A stretch of DNA of 64,000 bases from Holophagales bacterium (GTDB lineage Bacteria > Acidobacteriota > Thermoanaerobaculia > Multivoradales > Multivoraceae). A program made the position numbers and the translations under genes. Under the pieces are notes generated by a model that made no database searches, was not told the DNA's origin, and was given only the letters and a program-made list of their open reading frames with translations. Below, one piece after another: positions 26,446 to 32,941 of the stretch (positions are counted from its first letter, which is position 1; each line of letters opens with the position of its first letter). The stretch spans positions 1-64,000 of the forward strand of contig VXVC01000002.1 of assembly GCA_009836625.1 (NCBI GenBank), written 5' to 3'.

Positions 26446-27488
26446 TCTCCGCGGTCATCGTCCACTACCGAACGCCCCACCTGCTCGAAGCCGCGGTGGC
26501 GGCGCTGCACGAGGATGCGCGAACGTCGGCGGTGCCGCTCGAGGTCGTCGTCGTGGACAACGGCGCCGCGTCGGCGGAGGCGACCGGGGGGGCGGCGCCT
26601 GAGGATCCTGGGGCGCAGGTGCTCCGACCGGCCGGGAACCTGGGCTACGCCGCCGGCATGAACCTGGGCGTGGAGCACGCGACGGGGGACGTGCTGCTGC
26701 TGATGAACGCCGACGTCGCGGTCGAGCCCGGTTGTCTGGGAGCCCTGCTCGACGCCCTGGCCGAGGCCGACATCGCGGGGCCGCGGCTGTTCTGGGACCG
26801 CGGCTGCCGGCTGATGCTGCCGCCGCAGCAGCTCCGGACCCGCCGCGCCGAGCTCGACGCGGCGTGGGCGGAGCGCTCACCGGTTTGGGGCCGCTCGTTC
26901 CGGCGCCGGTGGCGGCGCCGCGCCCGCGCCTTCTGGCGCGCCGGGGAACCCACGCTCTGCTACGAGCTGACCGGCGCCTGTCTGGCGGTGACCCGGGACG
27001 GCTGGCGGCGGGTCGGGCGGTTCGACGAGAGCTTCCGCCTCTACTACGAGGAGACGGAGTGGCTGCTGAGGGCGCGGAGCGCCGGCGTTCGGGCGGTGCT
27101 GGCGCCGGCGGCGCGCTGCGTACACGCCTACGACCAGAGCGCGAAGCGGGAACCGCGCGCCCAGTTGTGGTTCGAGGAGTCGGCGGAGCGTTTCCGGCGC
27201 CGCCGGTACGGGGCGTGGTTCGCGGCGCTGCTGCGCCGCCTGGAGCGCGTGCGGCGGCGGTTCGAGGAGTGCCCGTCGTTCGCCGGCGGGCCCGTGGAAG
27301 GGGAGGCGTGGGTCGAGGTGACGACGCTGCCGCTGGGCGTGCCGTCGGCGGGCTGCCGCGTCCCGGCCGGCGAGGCGGCGGCCTTCGAGATGCCGGAGGA
27401 CGTGCGCGCGGGCGCCAGGTCGGACCTGTGGGTGCGGGTGACGGATGGGGGTTGCCGTGACCTGGGCGGCTGGTTGGTGAAGACGTGA
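26442..27488 (+). CDS. Family 2 glycosyltransferase
   Basis: 348 residues from the TTG at 26442, chosen because it gives the canonical GT2 start ISAVIVHYRTPHLLEAAVAAL and overlaps the permease stop. An upstream start at 26283 would overlap the permease by 160 bases. Motifs are VVVDNGAAS, RPAGNLGYAAGMNLGV, LLLMNADVAVEPG (the metal-binding DxD position reads NAD, as in many rhamnosyltransferase-like GT2 proteins) and FRLYYEETEWLLRAR. A C-terminal segment of about 60 residues (VTTLPLGVPSAGCRV..GWLVKT) is not part of the GT fold and is unexplained. It is probably cytoplasmic, adding a sugar to a surface glycan. It overlaps the GNAT gene by GTGA. Confidence 0.85.
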   Translation: MISAVIVHYRTPHLLEAAVAALHEDARTSAVPLEVVVVDNGAASAEATGGAAPEDPGAQVLRPAGNLGYAAGMNLGVEHATGDVLLLMNADVAVEPGCLGALLDALAEADIAGPRLFWDRGCRLMLPPQQLRTRRAELDAAWAERSPVWGRSFRRRWRRRARAFWRAGEPTLCYELTGACLAVTRDGWRRVGRFDESFRLYYEETEWLLRARSAGVRAVLAPAARCVHAYDQSAKREPRAQLWFEESAERFRRRRYGAWFAALLRRLERVRRRFEECPSFAGGPVEGEAWVEVTTLPLGVPSAGCRVPAGEAAAFEMPEDVRAGARSDLWVRVTDGGCRDLGGWLVKT

Positions 27489-28789
27489 CCTCGGAGACGG
27501 CGTGGCATCGGTCCCTCGAGCGGCTGCGCGTGGGCGCAGCGCCCGAAGACGACCTGGACCGCGCGATCGCCGGCGTCCTGCCGCGGGGCGGCGTCTCTGC
27601 GCTGCCGGCGGAGGGCCTGCGTCTCCTCGTCGGTCTGGAGTCGATCGGCGACGCCGACGCGCTGCCGGAGGAGGTGTTGATCGGCTGCGCGGGCGAGAGC
27701 AACGGCTACGACCGGCTGATCCTCGATCTGCTCGAAGCGGGCTTCCGGCCGCTCCGCGAACAGACCGCCGAGCGGCCCTCGTTTCGCGTCTTGCGCGCCC
27801 GCCGGGACGGGTATCGCATTCGCGGCTACCGGCCGGGCGACGAAGCGGCGATTCTGGCGCTGTTTCGGGAGAGCTTCGGGAATGTCCTGAGTGCGGAGCG
27901 CTGGAGGTGGCGGTACGTCGACAACCCGCGCGGCGGGCCACGGATCTCGCTCGCCTTCGCGCCCGGCGGCGAGCTCGTTTGCCAGTACTGCGCCTACCCG
28001 GTGCGCTGGCGCGGTCTGCCAGCGGCGATTCCGGCCGTCGGCCACCAGGTCGGCGACACGATGACCCGCCGCAGCGCCCGGGCTGTGGGCCGGGGGCCAA
28101 CCAGTCTCCTCGCGCGCACGTCGCGGCACTTCTACCTGACGCACTGCAACGGCCGGGTCGCGTTCAACTACGGCTTCAACACGGGCAACATCACGAAGTT
28201 CTCCACTCGCTACGTGGGCGCTCACGTCGTGGAGGACGTTCCCTACCGCGAGTTGCCGCAAGAGGCCCGGCTCGGCGGCCGCGGGCTCTTCGGGCGCCGC
28301 TACGAGCTGCGGCGGATCGCTGAGCTGTCGGAGATCGGCGCCGGGTTCGACGACCTGCTCGACCGGGTCGGCGATCGCTACGGCCTGATGGTCGAACGCT
28401 CGGCCGAGTATCTGCGCTGGCGCTACCTGGGCTGCCCCGACGAACGCCTGGAACTGGTCGCCGCCTACCGGCGGGGGCGTCTGGCGGGATGGGTCGCGGC
28501 GAAGCGCCTGCCGCACGCCGTGGAGTGGGGCGACGCCCTGATCGATCCGGAGGAGCGTCCGGCGCTGCGAGCCCTGGTGGCCGGGATTCGGGAGGCCGGC
28601 CTGCCGGTCGCCGGCTGGTTCAGCGAGCGGCCGTCCTGGTGGTCAAGAGAACTTGACAGGCTGGGTTTCGTGCGCCGGCCGGAACCCCAGGACCTGGTCA
28701 CGATCATGGTGCCCTTCGTCTGCGGGGACGCCGTCGAACTGATGCGGGGGACGGGCTACTACACCAAGGGCGACGGGGATCTCTTCTAG
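27485..28789 (+). CDS. GNAT-family N-acyltransferase (two-lobed)
   Basis: 434 residues, GTG start overlapping the glycosyltransferase stop. The middle (about 115-290) has the GNAT-like beginning RGYRPGDEAAILALFRESFG..SAERWRWRYVDNPRG and FAPGGELVCQYCAYPVRW. A second lobe starts around 295 (GFDDLLDRVGDRYGLMVERSAEYLRWRYLGCP..LELVAAYRRGRLAGW). The N-terminal 110 residues contain a part that looks like a methyltransferase end (NGYDRLILDLLEAGFRPLREQ), not clearly functional. By position it may acylate an amino sugar of the glycan exported by the permease; this is inference. Confidence 0.7.
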   Translation: MTSETAWHRSLERLRVGAAPEDDLDRAIAGVLPRGGVSALPAEGLRLLVGLESIGDADALPEEVLIGCAGESNGYDRLILDLLEAGFRPLREQTAERPSFRVLRARRDGYRIRGYRPGDEAAILALFRESFGNVLSAERWRWRYVDNPRGGPRISLAFAPGGELVCQYCAYPVRWRGLPAAIPAVGHQVGDTMTRRSARAVGRGPTSLLARTSRHFYLTHCNGRVAFNYGFNTGNITKFSTRYVGAHVVEDVPYRELPQEARLGGRGLFGRRYELRRIAELSEIGAGFDDLLDRVGDRYGLMVERSAEYLRWRYLGCPDERLELVAAYRRGRLAGWVAAKRLPHAVEWGDALIDPEERPALRALVAGIREAGLPVAGWFSERPSWWSRELDRLGFVRRPEPQDLVTIMVPFVCGDAVELMRGTGYYTKGDGDLF

Positions 28790-28858
28790 GTGGCAAGCCG
28801 GCACAACTGGGATAGAATCCCGCGACTTGTCCGAGCTTTAGCCGTTGGAGAGTAGGTA

Positions 28859-29386
28859 GTGGCCGTCAGAATGAACGACACGCTGCTCGAGCTGATCGAG
28901 GGCGACATCACGGAACTGAAGGTCGACGCGATCGTCAATCCGGCGAACGAGGAGCTGCAGCTCGGCGGCGGCGTCGCCGGCGCCGTGCGCGAGAAGGGCG
29001 GCGCGTCGATCCAGGACGAGTGCAACCGGATCGGCGGCACGCCGGTCGGCACCGCGGTGATGACGGGCGCGGGCACGCTGAAGGCGAAGCAGGTGATCCA
29101 CGCGGTCGGCCCGCGGATGGGCGAGGGCGACGAGGATCGCAAGCTCGCCGCCGCCGTGCGCGCGTCGCTGGCCCTGGCCGACCGCAACGGCCAGCGCACG
29201 ATCGCGATCCCCGCGATCTCCACCGGCATCTTCGGCTATCCCGTCGACCGCTGCGCCCGCATTCTGCTCACCGAGGTGCACCGGTACCTGCAGGGCGGCA
29301 CGAAGCTGGAGCGCGTCGTCGTCTGCCTCCACGGCGAGAAGAACTTCCAGACGTTCCGCAACGAGCTGCGCCGCGGCTTCCGCTGA
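28859..29386 (+). CDS. Macro domain protein (ADP-ribose binding or hydrolase)
   Basis: 175 residues from the GTG at 28859 (GGAG eight bases upstream); the ATG at 28871 is the alternative. It is a complete single macro domain: LIEGDITELKVDAIVNPANEELQLGGGVAGAVREKGG (ADP-ribose binding loop and catalytic-loop Asn), GTAVMTGAGTLKAKQVIHAVGP and IAIPAISTGIFGYP. It is closest in pattern to MacroD/YmdB-type proteins, which remove ADP-ribose from proteins or hydrolyse O-acetyl-ADP-ribose. It is first in a coupled set with an unknown protein and phosphoglycerate mutase. Confidence 0.9.
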   Translation: MAVRMNDTLLELIEGDITELKVDAIVNPANEELQLGGGVAGAVREKGGASIQDECNRIGGTPVGTAVMTGAGTLKAKQVIHAVGPRMGEGDEDRKLAAAVRASLALADRNGQRTIAIPAISTGIFGYPVDRCARILLTEVHRYLQGGTKLERVVVCLHGEKNFQTFRNELRRGFR

Positions 29387-29803
29387 TTGAGCCAGAACGT
29401 CCAGCCGCTCCACGTGACCTTCGAGGCCACGACGGAGATCTTTGCCACGGACAGCAAGGGCGCGTTCGTCTACGTGCTCAAGCACCTGGACGGCGAGCGC
29501 GTGGACACCCGGCGCTACGACGAGATGCGCTTCGTCGTCTCGGTGTGGCACCCGCGGGAAGGGAAGAACATCGATCTCGACAAGGCCTACCTGGAGCTGC
29601 GGGCGAACTTCTCCGAGAACGGCCACTGGACCCGGCTGGCTGAGCTGGAGCCCGTCGTTTCGCCCTACAACCGGGGCGAGAGCTTCGACGGCTGGATCGT
29701 CCTGCCGGTGTTGTCCGGGGATTCGGCGTTCCGGCTGCACGGCGGTGGCTTCCAGCCGCGGGCCCGGCTGCAGGTCCGCGCGTCGGCGTACTTCGTCGCG
29801 TGA
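29387..29803 (+). CDS. Hypothetical protein between macro domain and phosphoglycerate mutase genes
   Basis: 138 residues from a TTG immediately after the macro-domain stop. It looks like a single all-beta domain: LHVTFEATTEIFATDSKGAFVYVLKHL, MRFVVSVWHPREGKNIDLDKAYLELRANFSENGHW and a final FQPRARLQVRASAYFVA. It has no signal peptide and no cysteine. I do not recognise it. Its position, with zero spacing upstream and a GTGA overlap downstream, makes cotranscription and coupled translation very likely. Confidence 0.65.
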   Translation: MSQNVQPLHVTFEATTEIFATDSKGAFVYVLKHLDGERVDTRRYDEMRFVVSVWHPREGKNIDLDKAYLELRANFSENGHWTRLAELEPVVSPYNRGESFDGWIVLPVLSGDSAFRLHGGGFQPRARLQVRASAYFVA

Positions 29804-31068
29804 CGGGGGCTGCCATGGGGCGGCAGGAACTTCTGACGCGGCTGGCGCAACCGAACGAGCGCCGGATCGTGCTGCTGGTGCTCGACGGCGTGGGCGACCT
29901 GCGGACGGACGCCCAGCCGCGGACCGCCCTGGACGAGGCGCGGACGCCCAACCTGGACCGGCTGGCGGCCCGATCGGCGCTGGGCCGGCTCGTGCCTGTC
30001 GGAACCGGCATCACGCCGGGCAGCGGACCGGGCCACCTCGCCCTGTTCGGCTACGAGCCGACCTCGCCGGAAGTCGACATCGGCCGCGGCGTGCTCGAGG
30101 CGCTGGGTCTCGGGCTGGACGTGCCGCCGGACGCGGTCGTGGCCCGGTGCAACTTCGCCACCGTCGACGAGGCCGGTTTGCTGCTGGATCGGCGCGCCGG
30201 GCGGATTCCGTCGGCGGAGGGGCAGCGGATCTGCGCCCGGCTCGCCGGCCGGATCGAGGCGGCCGGCGAAGCGCTCGGCGACGGCCTCGAGGTCGAGGTC
30301 CATCCCGGTGAGGCCTACCGGTTCGTCCTCCTGTTCCGGGCCGCGGATGGGACGCCGCCGCTCGATCCGGGTCTGGCGGACACGGACCCGCAACGGCTCG
30401 GCGTGGCGGCCTTGCCCGTCCAGGCGGCCGGCGACGCCGGCGAGTCGGCCCGGCGGACCGCCGATCGCATCGCCCCGGCGGTCGCGGCGCTCCAGGCGGA
30501 GCTGCAGGACGAGGAGCGGGCGAACACCTTCCTGCTTCGCGGCTTCTCGAAGCTGCCGGTGCTGCCCGGCGTCGGCGAGCTCTACCGTCTGCGGGCGGCG
30601 GCGCTGGCCGGCTACCCGCTCTACCGCGGCGTGGCGAAGGCCTGCGGCATGGAGATCGTCGACTGCGGCGGGAGCTTCGGGGAGGTCCTCGACCGGCTCG
30701 AGGAACGCTGGTCCGACTTCGACTACTTCTTCCTCCACGTCAAGGGCACGGACATGGCTGGCGAGGACGGCGATCTCGCGGCGAAGGTCGGCGTGATCGA
30801 ATCCGTCGACGCCCTGTTGCCCCGGCTGCTCGACCTGGGCCCGGACGTGCTGGCGATCACCGGGGACCACTCCACGCCGGCGCCGATGAAGGCCCACAGT
30901 TGGCATCCCGTGCCACTGCTCCTGTGGTCGGAGAGCTGCTTCGTCGACGAGTGCTCGCGCTTCACCGAGGTCGAAGCGATCCGCGGCGCGGTCGGCACGA
31001 TCCCGGCGAGCGAACTGATGGGCCTGCTGCTGGCGAACGCCGGAAAGCTGGCGAAGTTCGGCGCCTGA
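29800..31068 (+). CDS. apgM: 2,3-bisphosphoglycerate-independent phosphoglycerate mutase, archaeal type
   Basis: 422 residues from the GTG overlapping the previous stop; the ATG at 29815 is an alternative. It belongs to the alkaline phosphatase superfamily: VLLVLDGVGDLRTD (first metal site and Asp), TPNLDRLAARSALG, TPGSGPGHLALFGYEP (nucleophile Ser in GSGPGH), VKGTDMAGEDGD and ITGDHSTPAPMKAHSWHPVP (second metal site). It interconverts 3- and 2-phosphoglycerate in glycolysis. The archaeal-type aPGAM is shorter and distinct from bacterial GpmI (about 510 residues), and the length here fits aPGAM. Confidence 0.9.
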   Translation: MTGAAMGRQELLTRLAQPNERRIVLLVLDGVGDLRTDAQPRTALDEARTPNLDRLAARSALGRLVPVGTGITPGSGPGHLALFGYEPTSPEVDIGRGVLEALGLGLDVPPDAVVARCNFATVDEAGLLLDRRAGRIPSAEGQRICARLAGRIEAAGEALGDGLEVEVHPGEAYRFVLLFRAADGTPPLDPGLADTDPQRLGVAALPVQAAGDAGESARRTADRIAPAVAALQAELQDEERANTFLLRGFSKLPVLPGVGELYRLRAAALAGYPLYRGVAKACGMEIVDCGGSFGEVLDRLEERWSDFDYFFLHVKGTDMAGEDGDLAAKVGVIESVDALLPRLLDLGPDVLAITGDHSTPAPMKAHSWHPVPLLLWSESCFVDECSRFTEVEAIRGAVGTIPASELMGLLLANAGKLAKFGA

Positions 31069-31151
31069 CGGCGCTATAGTCGGGAAGCGGCCTTGGCGGC
31101 GCTGGCCGTGCCCGTTTCCCCGCGCCGTGACACGACGAAGGGCTGGATGCG

Positions 31152-32339
31152 ATGAAGAACAACCGAACCGTAGCGGCCTTGGCCTTGGGTTGCCTCGCCC
31201 TGGCGTTTGCAGCCGCGCCGGCGGCGTCACAGTCAGCGCAGGCCCCGGCGGATGAACTCCACACGGCGCCCTGGTTCGCCGACCTCCGCGGGATGAGCCA
31301 CACGAATCCCCGGCTCAACGGGCACGGGGGCGGCTTCGTGGCCCAGGCCCTCCGCAATGCCGCGGACGATGGCTGGGAACCCGTGATGTATTCGTACATG
31401 TGCGGGGGCGTCACCACGACGAAGCAGGCGATGGATCACGGTGGTGGTCTGGCGGCAGAACTGGTCGACTGCGAATCCGACACGACGTACGAACCGGTCG
31501 ATCTGCGTGTGCACGGCATCGAGAGCGGCGGCTGGTATTGGGTCTTCCGCCCGGTCGGCGACGACGTGGCCGCCGCGGCGGCGCCGCTCATCCGCATGGA
31601 CGTGCTGGCGCAGGCGCCGCGGCAGGTTCCGCTGGAGCCCGGCTTGGGCGGGATTCAGGCCGAACGGCACAACGTTGCGGTCGATGCCGATGGTCGCGGC
31701 TCGGGCGGCGCGACGCTGTTCACGGACGACGCGAACCGGCTGTTTGACATCCTCCCGCATCCGGCCGCCGTGTTGCCTCGCGCGTCGTGTTCCGGCGTGT
31801 TCCTGGACGCGGCCGCCACGGACGACGACTGCGGCCTGGGCGTGCCGGCCGACTGGGAACTCATGCTCGCGGACGGAGACGGCGATCCTCTCTCCGGCGC
31901 GATCGTTCGGCCCGCTCTGGCGGGCACCGACGTGCCTGTCACCGCGACTCTCTCCATCGGGACGGGTCACCTCGTCGGCACCGGCTGCACGCCGGAGGCC
32001 ACGATCGAGCTGACGGGCGGCATGAGCGGCACCACGGTCCTGACCTTGCCCGGCGCGGTGACCGTCAGCGGCGCCAACCCGGCGAACCCGGGCGAGTGCC
32101 CGGCCGCGGCCCTCAGCTTCTCGTGGACGGTCAACGTGTCGGCCGACACGACCCGCTGCGCGGCGTCGAACGCGGACCGGGGAACCCCCCAGACGGTCCG
32201 GGTCACGGCGACGAACCTCACCGAGACGACGCCGGACCTGGCCGACGACCTGTTCCAGGAGTTCGAGGTGGTGTGCGCCGCTTCGGCGTCCGCGTCGTCG
32301 GCGGGCCGGGAGCTCGTACCGGACGTCGGATTGCAGTAG
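31152..32339 (+). CDS. Secreted protein of unknown family, distant third paralog
   Basis: 395 residues, signal peptide MKNNRTVAALALGCLALAFAAAPAASQ. It shares the layout of the pair at 12680 and 14021, though weakly: ESGGWYWVF in place of DGGWFW, RLFDILPHPAAVLPR in place of GILPTILPV, a Cys pair C..DDDCGLG where the others have SNC.LG, ATLSIGTGHLVG where they have GNGTGHF, and a C-terminal EFEVVC followed by a tail ending ELVPDVGLQ, like ELVPENPFPVN of the first paralog. This supports one family of three. Function unknown. It is probably transcribed alone. Confidence 0.7.
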   Translation: MKNNRTVAALALGCLALAFAAAPAASQSAQAPADELHTAPWFADLRGMSHTNPRLNGHGGGFVAQALRNAADDGWEPVMYSYMCGGVTTTKQAMDHGGGLAAELVDCESDTTYEPVDLRVHGIESGGWYWVFRPVGDDVAAAAAPLIRMDVLAQAPRQVPLEPGLGGIQAERHNVAVDADGRGSGGATLFTDDANRLFDILPHPAAVLPRASCSGVFLDAAATDDDCGLGVPADWELMLADGDGDPLSGAIVRPALAGTDVPVTATLSIGTGHLVGTGCTPEATIELTGGMSGTTVLTLPGAVTVSGANPANPGECPAAALSFSWTVNVSADTTRCAASNADRGTPQTVRVTATNLTETTPDLADDLFQEFEVVCAASASASSAGRELVPDVGLQ

Positions 32340-32347
32340 GCCGGCGA

Positions 32348-32941
32348 CTACCTCCGAAACGCCCGCACGTCACTCCCCGCGCCCTCGAACAACTGCCGCA
32401 CGGTCGGCAGCGGCAGCCCCACGACGTTGCTGTAGTTGCCGTCGATCTCGAGGATGAAGAGGCTGCCGAGGCCCTGGACGGCGTAGGCGCCGGCCTTGTC
32501 GTCGGGCTCGCCGGTGGCGGCGTACCAGTCGATCTGCTCGGGGGTCAGTTCGGCGAACAGGACGCGTGTGCTCTCGACCGCGTGGAGGGTGTCGCCCGCG
32601 GGAGGACGGAGGGCCGTGCCGGTCAGCACCAGGTGCCAGCGGCCCTGGAGGCGTTCGAGCATCTTCCGGGCCTCGTCGCGGTCGGCCGGCTTGCCGAGAA
32701 TGGCGCCGTCTTCGACGACGATCGTGTCGGCGGCGAGCACCCACTCGCCGTCGCGGGCGGCGGCTTCGGCCTTCTCGCGGGCGAGCCGGCGGACGAGGTC
32801 GCGTGGCCGTTCGCCGGTGTGGGGCGTCTCGTCGATCGTCGCCGGGCGGACGGTGAAGTCGAGGTCGAGGGACTCGAGGAGTTCGCGGCGGCGGGGGGAG
32901 GCGGAGGCGAGGACGAGACGGCCTTCGGGCTCGCCGCTCAC
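32348..32941 (-). CDS. maf: Maf-like nucleoside triphosphate pyrophosphatase
   Basis: 197 residues. Maf/HAM1-like fold with the N-terminal signature LVLASASPRRRELLESL, the DETPHTGERP segment, VLAADTIVVEDGAILGKPAD and GEPDDKAGAYAVQGLGSLFI. Maf proteins hydrolyse dTTP/UTP or modified nucleotides to the monophosphate and act as house-cleaning enzymes in the cytoplasm. Its ATG overlaps the stop of the upstream GWxTD-VWA gene by ATGA, so it is the third gene of that operon. Confidence 0.93.
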   Translation of the reverse strand: MSGEPEGRLVLASASPRRRELLESLDLDFTVRPATIDETPHTGERPRDLVRRLAREKAEAAARDGEWVLAADTIVVEDGAILGKPADRDEARKMLERLQGRWHLVLTGTALRPPAGDTLHAVESTRVLFAELTPEQIDWYAATGEPDDKAGAYAVQGLGSLFILEIDGNYSNVVGLPLPTVRQLFEGAGSDVRAFRR

